A stretch of DNA of 64,000 bases from Pseudoflavonifractor intestinihominis (lineage in GTDB: Bacteria > Bacillota > Clostridia > Oscillospirales > Oscillospiraceae), in assembly GCF_040096055.1 (NCBI RefSeq), contig NZ_JBBMFK010000004.1, positions 124,001 through 188,000 on the forward strand, read 5' to 3'. The notes below the pieces were generated by a model. That model was not told where the DNA came from, did no database searches, and saw only the letters and a list, made by a program, of their open reading frames with translations. This document shows, piece by piece, positions 33,912-43,158 of this stretch; the stretch's first letter is position 1; every line of letters starts with the position of its first letter. The position numbers were made by a program, and so were the translations under genes.

Positions 33912-35678
33912 TTACTGGAACCAGATGGCCATGTCGTACTTGAAGGTGCGGTAGTTCTGCATGGTGCAGTCGTAGGCGTACTGCCGGATGAGCTGTCCGG
34001 CGCTGTCGTACTCGCCGAACACCATGGCCACGCCGCTGTTGACCACCCAGTTGTCCCCGCAGGGGGAGGCGTTGGACACGATGCTGGAGTAGGGCACGTC
34101 AAAGCTGGAGACCAGGGAATAGGTGCGGGCGTTCTCGTCGATGCGGTAGACGTAGACCTGGCTGGCGTCGTCCCCGTCGCCGTAGAGCTCGGTGCCCACG
34201 CTGTCCGCCACCTCCAGGGTGAGGCCGTCCCGGCTGTTCAGGGACCAGTAGTTGTTGTTGTACAGCGCCAGGTAGTACACCCCCGCCTCCTCGCCGTCGG
34301 CGTAGTACTCCACGCAGTGCTGGCCGTACTGGGGGACAAAGTCCCCCTCCTGGGTGAGACAGAGACCGGCATAGGCGGTGTCCGCCCAGAAGCGCTCATC
34401 CCCCGCCAGCCAGTCCACGGCGGGGGTGCTGTGGAGCCCCGTCACCTTGATGATGGAAGAGGTCTCCCGGGAGGAGATAATCACGCTGTCGTCCTCCGCC
34501 ATGTACTGCACGCTGTTGAGGTGGAGCCAGTCCCACTCGCCCGCCTGCCAGAAGAAGTCGTCCCCGGCGCCCACAGGCCGGGTGGTCTCAAAGTAGGGCG
34601 CCATCAGCTGGCTGAAGTCCACCAGCTCGGTGACCGCGCCGGTGTCCGGGTCGATGGAGAGCAGCCTGTCCTCCACCGTCTCGCCGCCGGTCACCTCCGC
34701 CAGGGCCAGCACCTCTCCGTCGGCCCCCAGGCCGATGTCGTGGTGCAGGTCGTATCCGTCCAGCCGGTACACCTGGGTCACCCGGCCCAGCCCGTCGATG
34801 CGGGCCAGCTTGGAGGAGGACACGCAGGTGATGATCTCGTCCCCGTCGAAGAGCAGCCGGTCCAGGCCGTACCCCTCCAGCACCATCTCGTACCGCAGCA
34901 CCCCGTCGTTGTCGAAGAAAAAGCCATACCCCAGATAGCCGTTGACCCGCATCATGGCGAAGAGACCGTCGGCCTGGGCCTGGTCCGACGCTCCTTCGGT
35001 CACCTCCAGGCGGGTGGAGTAGCCGGAGGAGGTGGAAGGCATGTCCACGGTGAAGGTCACGATCTGCCGGGCGTTGCCCCACTGGCCGGTCATGGTCAGG
35101 GTGACCTGGTTGGTCTCGCCGGGCACCAGGCCGATGAGCTGGAACTCGTGGGTTTTCGTAAACTCCTGCCCGGAGCTGTCGGCGGCCGCGGCGGTGAAGT
35201 CGGCGATATCGCCGCCCTCCACATGGACCGTGTAGGTGACCTTGGTGGCCATGTCGGTCTCAAAGTACAGGTACAGGCCGTTGCTGCCCGTGCCGAAGGG
35301 GTTGAGCACCGCCAGGGGCATGGTGGCGGTCCAGGAGATGCCGGAGAGCTCCTTCAGGCTCTGGAGGGCGCCGTCCAGCCGCCGCTGCACATCCAGGTCG
35401 TAGTAGGTGAAGCCCTCCTCGTCCATGTCCTGGGGGACCAGCTGAACGGCCCGCAGGCCGTCCCCCAGCTTGGCCTGGGCGATGTCCACCCGGAACTCCT
35501 CGCTCTGGTCGATGACAGCTCCCGCGTCGATCTCCCAGTCGGTGCGCACCACGTGCTCCTGGGCGGTGAAGGCCTTGGAGACCGCCGTCACCACCATGGG
35601 CACCCCCACCGCCAGCACCGCCGCGGCGATGACCAGAATCAGCAGCGCCTTTTTTATACGCTTTGTTGTCATTTGCAT
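33912..35678 (-). CDS. Aryl-sulfate sulfotransferase (ASST), membrane-anchored
   Basis: A 588-residue outward-facing enzyme with one N-terminal signal-anchor helix (about 11-32). An N-terminal Ig-like region is followed by a beta-propeller with LDGYDLHHDIGLG (about residue 310), EWDWLHLNSVQY (about 383) and SSRETSSIIKV. These blocks define the Arylsulfotran family, which moves sulfate from one phenol to another by a covalent His intermediate without PAPS. In gut bacteria this can remodel phenolic sulfates from host or diet. It is a single gene with its own terminator, next to a truncated TauE gene. Confidence 0.88.
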   Translation of the reverse strand: MQMTTKRIKKALLILVIAAAVLAVGVPMVVTAVSKAFTAQEHVVRTDWEIDAGAVIDQSEEFRVDIAQAKLGDGLRAVQLVPQDMDEEGFTYYDLDVQRRLDGALQSLKELSGISWTATMPLAVLNPFGTGSNGLYLYFETDMATKVTYTVHVEGGDIADFTAAAADSSGQEFTKTHEFQLIGLVPGETNQVTLTMTGQWGNARQIVTFTVDMPSTSSGYSTRLEVTEGASDQAQADGLFAMMRVNGYLGYGFFFDNDGVLRYEMVLEGYGLDRLLFDGDEIITCVSSSKLARIDGLGRVTQVYRLDGYDLHHDIGLGADGEVLALAEVTGGETVEDRLLSIDPDTGAVTELVDFSQLMAPYFETTRPVGAGDDFFWQAGEWDWLHLNSVQYMAEDDSVIISSRETSSIIKVTGLHSTPAVDWLAGDERFWADTAYAGLCLTQEGDFVPQYGQHCVEYYADGEEAGVYYLALYNNNYWSLNSRDGLTLEVADSVGTELYGDGDDASQVYVYRIDENARTYSLVSSFDVPYSSIVSNASPCGDNWVVNSGVAMVFGEYDSAGQLIRQYAYDCTMQNYRTFKYDMAIWFQ

Positions 35679-35711
35679 TCACCCGCTTTCCTTTGTGCAT
35701 ATCAGGGGGCC

Positions 35712-36122
35712 TTACAGGAAGGTGATAACCACCAGAACCAAGCCCAGCAGGGTGAGGATCACCCCGGTCAGGCGGTTGAGGAGCCTGGCGTCGGCCCGGG
35801 CGGCAATTTTGGCGGCGATCTGGGCCCACGCCAGGGTGAACACCACGCACAGCACCAGCAGGTCCGGCCGGGGCGGGCTGCCCAGGGCGAAGTGGCTCAC
35901 CGCGCCGGTCAGGGCGGAGAAGGTCATGACGAACACGCTGGTGCCCACGGCGGTTTTCAGCTCATAGCCCAGCAGGACGGTGAGGACCATCAGCATCATC
36001 ATGCCGCCGCCCGCGCCGAAGAAGCCGCATATCAGCCCGATGCAGGCGCCGCCCGCCGCGCCCTTGACGATCCGGGCCCGGGCGCTGGCCCCCGCGGCTG
36101 AAATTATTCTTAAATTTCGTAT
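35712..36122 (-). pseudogene. 5'-truncated TauE/SafE family permease
   Basis: The open frame runs from a stop at 36123-36125 to 35712. It encodes the second half of a TauE/SafE sulfite-exporter-like protein: GLICGFFGAGGGMMML, TAVGTSVFVMTF, and a last helix. The first usual start codon is ATG 36002, which lies inside the conserved GAGGG helix, and no ribosome site or start is found earlier. The frame begins at an abrupt AT-rich to GC-rich switch near 36100. I read it as a remnant that lost its first half by deletion; an unusual start at a non-standard codon is the other option. Confidence 0.6.
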
Positions 36123-36160
36123 TTAAAATAAAAGGAGGGACAGAGCGCGTAAAAAGAGAA

Positions 36161-36190
36161 CCGGACCGGCAGGATATCCTGCCGGTCCGG
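36161..36190 (-). terminator. Terminator after tspO
   Basis: Perfect 30-base palindrome (stem 36161-36175/36176-36190) followed on the minus strand by TTCTCTTTTT. Confidence 0.85.
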
Positions 36191-36193
36191 CGC

Positions 36194-36667
36194 TCAGTTG
36201 AGGACCCACACGCCCAGATTCAGGTAAGCGGCAAAGGTCACCCACAGCAGATAGGGGACCTGGAGCAATCCGGCGGCCCTGTCCACCTGAAGGAAGGTGA
36301 AGAGCATCCAGAGGATGAGCCCCCACAGGACCAGCAGCCAGAGCAGGGAAAAGCCGAAGGCCTGGAGGCAGAAGAACAGGATGCTCCACAGAAAATTGAA
36401 GCCCAGCTGGACGAAGAAGAGCCGCAGGCCCCGTGTGCGGGCGGCGGATGCGGGGGCCAGGAACACCCGGGCCGCGCCGATGCCCATGAGGACAAAGAGG
36501 ATGGCCCACACGATGGGGAACACCAGCGGGGGCGGGGACAGGGGCGGCTTGACGATGGACTGGCTGTAGGCCTTGGCTCCGTCCTGGGTCAGCCAGCCCG
36601 ACAGCCCGCCCACCGCCTCGGAGAGCAGGATCCACGCCCCGTAGACCTTCCATGTGTGCTTGATCAT
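36194..36667 (-). CDS. tspO: TspO/MBR family membrane protein
   Basis: A 157-residue, five-helix protein of the translocator/benzodiazepine receptor family. SPPPLVFPIVWAILFVLMGIGAARVF is the family signature (held in parts: WAILF, LMGIGA), and WSILFF and WVTFAAYLNLGVWVLN close the fold. ATG 36667 is used since the frame before it needs a TTG. TspO proteins bind porphyrins and hydrophobic ligands. Shares strand and short spacing with the upstream membrane protein gene. Confidence 0.93.
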   Translation of the reverse strand: MIKHTWKVYGAWILLSEAVGGLSGWLTQDGAKAYSQSIVKPPLSPPPLVFPIVWAILFVLMGIGAARVFLAPASAARTRGLRLFFVQLGFNFLWSILFFCLQAFGFSLLWLLVLWGLILWMLFTFLQVDRAAGLLQVPYLLWVTFAAYLNLGVWVLN

Positions 36668-36718
36668 ACGCAATCACCCGGGGATAGGATATGCGTCCGG
36701 CGGGGAAATATGTATGCC

Positions 36719-37579
36719 TCAGGACTGCTCCGTGTCCTTGCCCTTCTCCCCGTGGGGGAAGGCGCCCCTGACGCCCTTGACCGCGCCGGTGTAGCTGACG
36801 GGCAGGGAGATGGAGAAGGTGACCTTGACCAGCCACACAAAGAACAGCATGACCAGGATGGGGATGACGCAGGAGGTGACCAGCATGACGGCCAGGGCCT
36901 CGATGAAGCTGTTGATCATGTCGCCCACCTTCTCCGAGATGCCGGAGGCCACGTTGGAGATGCCCTGGGTGATCTTGGAGATAAGCCCCTCCAGGAAGCC
37001 CACGTCGTCCTGTTCTTCCGTGCCCTCCGTGCTCTCCTGCACGTCCTCGGTGGTCTGCTTGGCGCTGTCGATAGTGGCCTCGATGGAGGCCTGGTAGGTG
37101 TTCTCGATCAGAGTGGAGATCTTCACGCTGACCGGGATGACCAGCACGATGGCCAGGCCGAAGATGAGCAGCTTTTTGGCCAGGGTCCGCAGGCCGTCCC
37201 GGTCCAGGAACACGTTGACGGCGTACAGCAGGCAGGAGATGGGAATGAGGAAGGTGAAGGAGACGAACCCGGTGAGGGTCAGCAGGTACTTCTCCAGGTA
37301 GATGGCGCACAGCACCACCAGGAAGCCGGAGCTCAGGTCGGCCAGCTTCTCGGCGATGGGTGTGGCGGTGTCGCCGGGGAGCAGGGTGAGGGCGGCGGAG
37401 GCGGCGGTGGAGGCGGCGGTCAGCTCCAGGACCGTGGTCTGTTTGGCGTCCAGGGAGGCGATGGAGTCGGCGTGGAATTCGGTGGAGGAGGCGATCCCAG
37501 ACACCACGAACACGGAGAGGAAGGCCACCAGCAGCGGCACCACCACCAACAGGATCTTGATTCTATTTTTCTCTCTCAT
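36719..37579 (-). CDS. Multi-pass membrane protein of unknown function
   Basis: A 286-residue protein with an N-terminal helix (about 8-29), a pair of central helices near 86-125 and 136-156, an amphipathic acidic stretch (about 165-205) that includes TTEDVQESTEGTEEQDD, and a C-terminal helix near 232-255. I recognise no family. It lies 51 bases upstream of tspO on the same strand, which suggests co-transcription. Confidence 0.75.
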   Translation of the reverse strand: MREKNRIKILLVVVPLLVAFLSVFVVSGIASSTEFHADSIASLDAKQTTVLELTAASTAASAALTLLPGDTATPIAEKLADLSSGFLVVLCAIYLEKYLLTLTGFVSFTFLIPISCLLYAVNVFLDRDGLRTLAKKLLIFGLAIVLVIPVSVKISTLIENTYQASIEATIDSAKQTTEDVQESTEGTEEQDDVGFLEGLISKITQGISNVASGISEKVGDMINSFIEALAVMLVTSCVIPILVMLFFVWLVKVTFSISLPVSYTGAVKGVRGAFPHGEKGKDTEQS

Positions 37580-37713
37580 AAGCGTTTCCTTTCGTCAGAA
37601 GGGTTGATCGAGCGGACAATATCATACCATACCCCGGCCGGGTTGTCACGTCCGGGGGAGATCTCCCGGCTTTTGGAAGGCGGGAGAGTTTTTCCGCGAT
37701 TCGAAATTACTGC

Positions 37714-37742
37714 TTGACGGCCTGGGCGGCTGCATCTATGAT
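37714..37742 (+). promoter_or_regulatory. Promoter of the AIM24-like gene
   Basis: TTGACG (37714-37719), 17 bases, TATGAT (37737-37742). Confidence 0.7.
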
Positions 37743-37774
37743 GGAGGTATCCAGAAACGCTGAGGAGGATGGCT

Positions 37775-38452
37775 ATGAGGTATGAGATTGCAGGCGGTTC
37801 CTTCCCCGTTGTGATGTGCCACTTGGAAAACGGCGAAAAGATGATCACCGAGAGCGGCTCCATGGTCTGGATGTCGCCCAACATGCAGATGGAGACCAGC
37901 GGCGGCGGCCTGGGCAAGATGTTCTCCCGGGCGTTCTCCGGCGAAAACATCTTCCAGAACATCTACACCGCCCGGGGCGACGGCATGATCACCTTCGGCT
38001 CCAGCTTTCCCGGGAAGATCATGCCTATGGAGATCGGGCCGGGCCGGGAGATGATTTTGCAGAAGAAGTCCTTTCTGGCGGCGGAGGCGGGGGTGGAGCT
38101 GTCCATCCATTTCAACCGCAAGCTGGGCGCGGGCTTTTTCGGCGGCGAGGGCTTTATCATGCAGCGGCTGTCCGGCCGGGGCATGGCCTTCGCGGAGATC
38201 GACGGCGACCTGATCGAGTACGACCTGATGCCGGGCCAGCAGCTGGTGGTGGACACGGGGAACGTGGCGGGCTTTGAGCCCACGGTGTCCATGGACATCC
38301 AGCAGGTGCCCGGGCTGAAGAACATGTTCTTCGGCGGCGAGGGCATCTTCAACACCCTGCTCACCGGCCCGGGGAAGGTGTGGCTCCAGACCATGCCCAT
38401 CAGCAGCGTGGCCATGGCCATCCGGCCCTTCATCCCCACGGGAAACAACTGA
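37775..38452 (+). CDS. TIGR00266/AIM24 family protein
   Basis: A 225-residue beta-rich protein of the AIM24 family, matching in ESGSMVWMSPNMQMET, GEGFIMQRLSGRGMAF and VSMDIQQVPGLKN. These form the three-fold repeated trimeric barrel of the family; function is unproven. ATG 37775 is chosen because AGGAGG (37763-37768) is 6 bases before it and touches the earlier ATG 37769. Monocistronic between promoter and terminator. Confidence 0.9.
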   Translation: MRYEIAGGSFPVVMCHLENGEKMITESGSMVWMSPNMQMETSGGGLGKMFSRAFSGENIFQNIYTARGDGMITFGSSFPGKIMPMEIGPGREMILQKKSFLAAEAGVELSIHFNRKLGAGFFGGEGFIMQRLSGRGMAFAEIDGDLIEYDLMPGQQLVVDTGNVAGFEPTVSMDIQQVPGLKNMFFGGEGIFNTLLTGPGKVWLQTMPISSVAMAIRPFIPTGNN

Positions 38453-38461
38453 CCGAGACCG

Positions 38462-38506
38462 GCACAGGCCGGACGGGGCGCCGCTCCGTCCGGCCTGTGC
38501 TTTTTT
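38462..38506 (+). terminator. Terminator after the AIM24-like gene
   Basis: Perfect GC stem of about 15 bases (38463-38477 with 38486-38500) and a T6 run. Confidence 0.9.
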
Positions 38507-38514
38507 GGCCCCGG

Positions 38515-38543
38515 TTGCGTCCGGGGGACCGCTCCGGTATAAT
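38515..38543 (+). promoter_or_regulatory. sbcDC promoter
   Basis: TTGCGT (38515-38520), 17 bases, TATAAT (38538-38543). Confidence 0.75.
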
Positions 38544-38630
38544 ACTGTCTGTACCAGGCGATTCATAAAACAGCGGATTCCGGCCGCTTTTATCACTTCA
38601 AACCAAGTTCCAATGGGAAGGAGCCCTGCC

Positions 38631-39770
38631 ATGAAGCTCATTCATCTCTCCGACCTGCACCTGGGCAAGCGGGTCAACGAGTTCTCCATGCTGGAGGACC
38701 AGCAGTACATCCTGGCGGAGATCCTCGGGATCATCGACCGGGAGGCGCCCGACGGGGTGCTCATCGCCGGGGATGTCTACGACAAATCCGTGCCCTCCGC
38801 CGAGGCGGTGTCCCTGCTGGACGATTTTCTGGTGCGCCTGTCCGGGCGGAACCTCCAGGTCTTTGTCATCAGCGGCAACCACGACTCCCCCGAGCGCATG
38901 GCCTTCGGCGGGCGGCTCATGGAGGGCAGCGGCGTCCACCTGGCCCCCGTGTACGGCGGCAGGGTGGAGCCCATCACCCTCACCGACGGGTACGGCCCGG
39001 TGAACCTGTACCTGCTGCCCTTTCTCAAGCCCGCCCATGTCCGGCGGTGGTTCCCCCAGCGGGAGATCGCCACCTACACCGACGCCCTGGCCGCGGCCAT
39101 TGAGGCCATGGAGGTGGACACCGCCGGGCGCAACGTGCTGGTGACCCACCAGTTCGTCACCGGCGCGGCCCGGTGCGACTCGGAGGAGGTGTCTGTGGGC
39201 GGGTCGGACAACGTGGACGTATCCGTCTTTGATTCCTTCGACTATGTGGCCCTGGGGCACATCCACGGCCCCCAGCGGGTGGGCCGGGACACGGTGCGCT
39301 ACTGCGGCACCCCGCTGAAATACTCCTTCTCCGAGGCCGGACAGCAGAAGTCGGTCACCGTGGTGGAGCTGGGGGCCAAGGGGGACGTGGCAGTCCGCAC
39401 CGTGCCCCTCACCCCCATGCGGGACATGGCGGAGCTGAAGGGCACCTATGAGACGCTGACCTTCCGGGGCTTTTACGAGGGGACAGGCTATCCGGGGGAC
39501 TATGTCCACATCACCCTCACCGACGAGGAAGACATCCCCGACGCGGTGAGCAAGCTGCGGGTCATCTATCCCTATCTGATGAAGCTGGACTACGACAACG
39601 CCCGCACCCGGGCGGGAACCGTGGTCGACGGCCCGGAGGACAGGGAGAACAAATCCCCGCTGGAGCTGCTGGAGGAATTCTACGAGAAGCAGAATGGGCG
39701 GCCCATGGAGGAGGCCCAGCGGGCCTTTGCCCGGGACCTGATGGAGCATATTTGGGAGGGAGAGGCATGA
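38631..39770 (+). CDS. sbcD: Nuclease SbcCD subunit D
   Basis: A 379-residue Mre11-type nuclease. The metal-binding motifs LSDLHLGKR, GDVYDKSVPS, SGNHDSPER, VTHQFV and GHIHGPQ are all in place. With SbcC it opens hairpin DNA and trims double-strand ends. ATG 38631 follows GGAAGGAG. The stop overlaps the sbcC start (ATGA). Confidence 0.97.
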   Translation: MKLIHLSDLHLGKRVNEFSMLEDQQYILAEILGIIDREAPDGVLIAGDVYDKSVPSAEAVSLLDDFLVRLSGRNLQVFVISGNHDSPERMAFGGRLMEGSGVHLAPVYGGRVEPITLTDGYGPVNLYLLPFLKPAHVRRWFPQREIATYTDALAAAIEAMEVDTAGRNVLVTHQFVTGAARCDSEEVSVGGSDNVDVSVFDSFDYVALGHIHGPQRVGRDTVRYCGTPLKYSFSEAGQQKSVTVVELGAKGDVAVRTVPLTPMRDMAELKGTYETLTFRGFYEGTGYPGDYVHITLTDEEDIPDAVSKLRVIYPYLMKLDYDNARTRAGTVVDGPEDRENKSPLELLEEFYEKQNGRPMEEAQRAFARDLMEHIWEGEA

Positions 39771-42700
39771 GACCGCTGAAACTGACCCTGTCTGCCTTCG
39801 GGCCCTATGCGGGCACGACGGTGGTCGACCTGGAGAAGCTGGGCACCCAGGGGCTGTACCTCATCACCGGCGACACCGGCGCGGGCAAGACCACCATCTT
39901 TGACGCCATCACCTACGCCCTCTACGGCGAGCCCAGCGGCGAGAGCCGGGACCCGTCCATGTTCCGTTCCAAGTACGCCCGGCCCGACACCCCCACGGAG
40001 GTGGAGCTGGTGTTCTCCTACAGCGGCAGCACCTACACGGTCCGCCGGAACCCGGAGTACCAGCGCCCCGCCAGGCGGGGCGGCGGCACGACGGTCCAGA
40101 AGGCGGAGGCAGAGCTCCGCTTGCCCGACGGCAGCCTGGTGACCAAGGCCAGGGAGGTCAACAGCCGCATCGCCGCCATCATCGGCCTGGACCGGAACCA
40201 GTTCAGCCAGATCGCCATGATCGCCCAGGGGGACTTCCGCAAGCTGCTGGAGGCGGACACCAGAACCCGCCAGGAGATTTTCCGGGAAATTTTCAAGACC
40301 CGGTACTACATGGTCTTCCAGGAGCGGGTGAAAGGGGAGGCGGGAAAGCTGCAAAAGGCCTGCGAGACCGCCCGGGCCAGCGTGCAGCAGTATATCGGCG
40401 GCGTGCTCTGCCGTGAGGACGACCCGCTGGCGCCCAGGCTGGAGAAGGCGAAGGCGGGGGAGCTGCCCTTCCAGGAGACGGAGGAGCTGATCGAGACCCT
40501 GATCGGCCGGGACAGAGAGGCGGACGACCGGTGCCAGGAGGCCATGGAGGAGCTGGACCGGGCGCTGAAGGAGACGGCGGCGCTGCTGGGCAGGGCGGAG
40601 GAACTGGACAAGACCCGGCGCAGCCTGGAGCAGACCAGGGCCCAGCGGCAGGCGATGCTGCCCAGACTGGAGGAGGCCCGCGGGGCCCTGGCGGCGGAGC
40701 AGGGGAGGCAGCCGCAGCGGGAGGCGCTGGCAAAGGAGCTGGCGGCTCTGGAGGCGGAGCTGCCCCGCTACCAGGAGCTCACCGGCAAGCAGGCGGCGCT
40801 GGACGCCCTGGAGGAGCGTATTTCCGGCCTGAAGGAGCGGCAGGAGCAGCTGGTCCGGGCCCGGCAGGGGCAGGCGGACCGGCTCTCCGAGTGGAAGAAG
40901 GAGGCCGAGGGGCTGTCCCAGGCGGAGGCGGAGCAGGCGCGGCTGAGCGGGGAGCAGTCCATGGCCCAGAGCCGCCGCGCCGCCCTGGATGCCCTGGCCC
41001 GGGACATGGCGGAGTGGAAGAATTACGGTGCCCAGCTCCAGGAGAGCCAGACCCGGCGGGAGGCCCTGTCCCGCCAGTGGGAGCAGCTGGCCGGGGAGGT
41101 CTCCCGGCAGAGCAGCGCCCTTCAGGCCAGCCGGGAGACCTGGTCGGCTACGGAGGGCCTGGAGGCGGAGGGGGAGAAGCTGTCCCACAGCCGGAGCAAG
41201 GCCCAGGAGCGGGCCAAAGCCCTGGACGATCTGGAGGGCCTGCTGGAGCGCTGCCGGGCGTCCAGAGCGTCTCTGGAGCGGGCCCAGGCGGCCTACCGGA
41301 CTGCGCAGGAACGAGCCGAGGAGGCGGAGGCGGTTTACACCCGGAAGAACCGGGCCTTTCTGGACGAGCAGGCGGGCATTCTGGCTCAGTCCCTGGAGGA
41401 AGGGAAGCCCTGCCCGGTGTGCGGCGCCCTCCACCACCCCGCGCCGGCCCGGGCGTCCGCGGAGGCCCCCACCGAGGCGGAACTGAACCAGGCCAAGGCG
41501 GCTGCCGAGGCCGCCCGCCGGGCGGCCGGCGAGAAGAGCCTGGCGGCGGGCGGGGAGAAGACCGCCCTGGAGGCCAGGGAGGAGCAGCTGCTCCTCCAGA
41601 TGGCCCCCTATGTGGCGGAGCCCAGCATAGCGGATGCCGCTGCGCAGCTGTCGGCCTGCAAGGCGGAGACCGCCGCTGTTCTGGCCCGGATCCACCGGGA
41701 GCAGCAGGACCTGGAGGCCCGGCAGACCCACCGGGAGGAGCTGGGACGGAGCATCAGGAGCCAGGAGGAGGAACTGGCGGCGCTGAACGCCCGGCAGGAG
41801 CAGCTGCGGGCGGACATGACCGGGGCGGAGGTGGCCCAGAGCGGCCTTCAGGGCCAGCGGGAACAGCTGGAGGGCAAGCTCCGGCGGCAGCTGGCCGAGC
41901 AGCTGGAGGGCTGCACCCTGGAGGCGGCGCCCCTGCGCATTCCGGCGGAGCTGGAGGCCGCTCGGGCCGCGCTGGATGAGCTGGGGCGGCGGCAGAAGGA
42001 GGCCGCAGCCCGTGCGGCCCGGAAGAAGGAGCTGGACGAGAAGATCCCCTCGGCGGAGCAGGAGGAGAAGAAGCTGGAGCAGGCGCACGCCGACTGCCGG
42101 GAGGCGCTGGCCGGGGCGGAGAGCCGGAAGCGGGAGCTGGCGGGACAGCTGGCCGAGCTGCGCGGCGGCCTCCGCTGGGCGGACGACGCCGCCGCCCGGG
42201 GACGGCAGAGCGCCCTGAAGGAGGAGATCGCGGGGCTGGACAAGGCCCTGGAGGCGGCCCAGACGGCCTGCGGCGCCCGGGAGAAGGAGCTGGCCGGGCT
42301 GGACACCGCCATCCGGGGGCTGACGGAGCTGCTGGAGGGCGGGGAGACCATCGACGTCCCGGCCCAGCAGGCCCGGAGCCAGGCGCTGAACGAGGCCCGG
42401 AATACCCGGGCCGCGGAGCGGCGGACCATCCACACCCGCCTGACCACCAACCAGACCGCCCTGGGGAACATCCGGGGGAAGGCGGCGGATCTGAAGGCCC
42501 TGGAGGCGCGGTACACCTGGGTGCGGGCCCTGTCCGACACGGCCAACGGCGCCCTGCAGGGCAAGGGAAAGGTGGCCCTGGAGACCTATATCCAGATGAC
42601 CTTCTTCGACCGCATTCTCCGCCGGGCCAACGTCCGCTTCCTGGTCATGTCGGGCGGACAGTACGAGCTCAAGCGCCGCCGGGAGGCGGAGGACAACCGC

Positions 42701-43060
42701 AGCCAGAGCGGCCTGGAGCTGGACGTGGTGGACCACTACAACGGCTCGGAGCGCAGCGTCAAGTCCCTGTCCGGCGGCGAGTCCTTCAAGGCATCCCTCT
42801 CCCTGGCCCTGGGCCTGTCCGACGAGATCCAGTCCGCCGCCGGGGGCATCCGGCTGGACACCATGTTTGTGGACGAGGGCTTCGGATCCCTGGACGAGGA
42901 GTCCCTCCAGCAGGCCATCCGGGCCCTCACCGGCCTGACCGAGGGGAACCGCCTGGTGGGCATCATCTCCCACGTGGCCGAGCTGAAGGAGAAGATCGAC
43001 AAGCAGATCGTGGTTACCAAGGACCGGACCGGCGGCAGCCGGGTGGAGGTCGTGGTGTGA
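39767..43060 (+). CDS. sbcC: Nuclease SbcCD subunit C
   Basis: A 1,097-residue Rad50-like SMC ATPase. Walker A GDTGAGKTT lies near residue 36; two long coiled coils rich in Glu, Arg, Gln and Ala flank the zinc hook CPVC near residue 549; the signature LSGGESFKASL is near 1,001 and Walker B MFVDEGFGSLDEE follows. It is translationally coupled to sbcD. Length is typical of Firmicutes SbcC. Confidence 0.97.
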   Translation: MRPLKLTLSAFGPYAGTTVVDLEKLGTQGLYLITGDTGAGKTTIFDAITYALYGEPSGESRDPSMFRSKYARPDTPTEVELVFSYSGSTYTVRRNPEYQRPARRGGGTTVQKAEAELRLPDGSLVTKAREVNSRIAAIIGLDRNQFSQIAMIAQGDFRKLLEADTRTRQEIFREIFKTRYYMVFQERVKGEAGKLQKACETARASVQQYIGGVLCREDDPLAPRLEKAKAGELPFQETEELIETLIGRDREADDRCQEAMEELDRALKETAALLGRAEELDKTRRSLEQTRAQRQAMLPRLEEARGALAAEQGRQPQREALAKELAALEAELPRYQELTGKQAALDALEERISGLKERQEQLVRARQGQADRLSEWKKEAEGLSQAEAEQARLSGEQSMAQSRRAALDALARDMAEWKNYGAQLQESQTRREALSRQWEQLAGEVSRQSSALQASRETWSATEGLEAEGEKLSHSRSKAQERAKALDDLEGLLERCRASRASLERAQAAYRTAQERAEEAEAVYTRKNRAFLDEQAGILAQSLEEGKPCPVCGALHHPAPARASAEAPTEAELNQAKAAAEAARRAAGEKSLAAGGEKTALEAREEQLLLQMAPYVAEPSIADAAAQLSACKAETAAVLARIHREQQDLEARQTHREELGRSIRSQEEELAALNARQEQLRADMTGAEVAQSGLQGQREQLEGKLRRQLAEQLEGCTLEAAPLRIPAELEAARAALDELGRRQKEAAARAARKKELDEKIPSAEQEEKKLEQAHADCREALAGAESRKRELAGQLAELRGGLRWADDAAARGRQSALKEEIAGLDKALEAAQTACGAREKELAGLDTAIRGLTELLEGGETIDVPAQQARSQALNEARNTRAAERRTIHTRLTTNQTALGNIRGKAADLKALEARYTWVRALSDTANGALQGKGKVALETYIQMTFFDRILRRANVRFLVMSGGQYELKRRREAEDNRSQSGLELDVVDHYNGSERSVKSLSGGESFKASLSLALGLSDEIQSAAGGIRLDTMFVDEGFGSLDEESLQQAIRALTGLTEGNRLVGIISHVAELKEKIDKQIVVTKDRTGGSRVEVVV

Positions 43061-43086
43061 TTTGAGGCGGCCGCTCCGGCTGGGGC

Positions 43087-43115
43087 TTGCCATGGCCGGG
43101 GCGGCGTGGTATAAT
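43087..43115 (+). promoter_or_regulatory. Promoter of the tetR gene
   Basis: TTGCCA (43087-43092), 17 bases, TATAAT (43110-43115). Confidence 0.75.
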
Positions 43116-43158
43116 AAATACAAAATCAGAGATTTGTTTTTATTCTGGGAGGGACACC

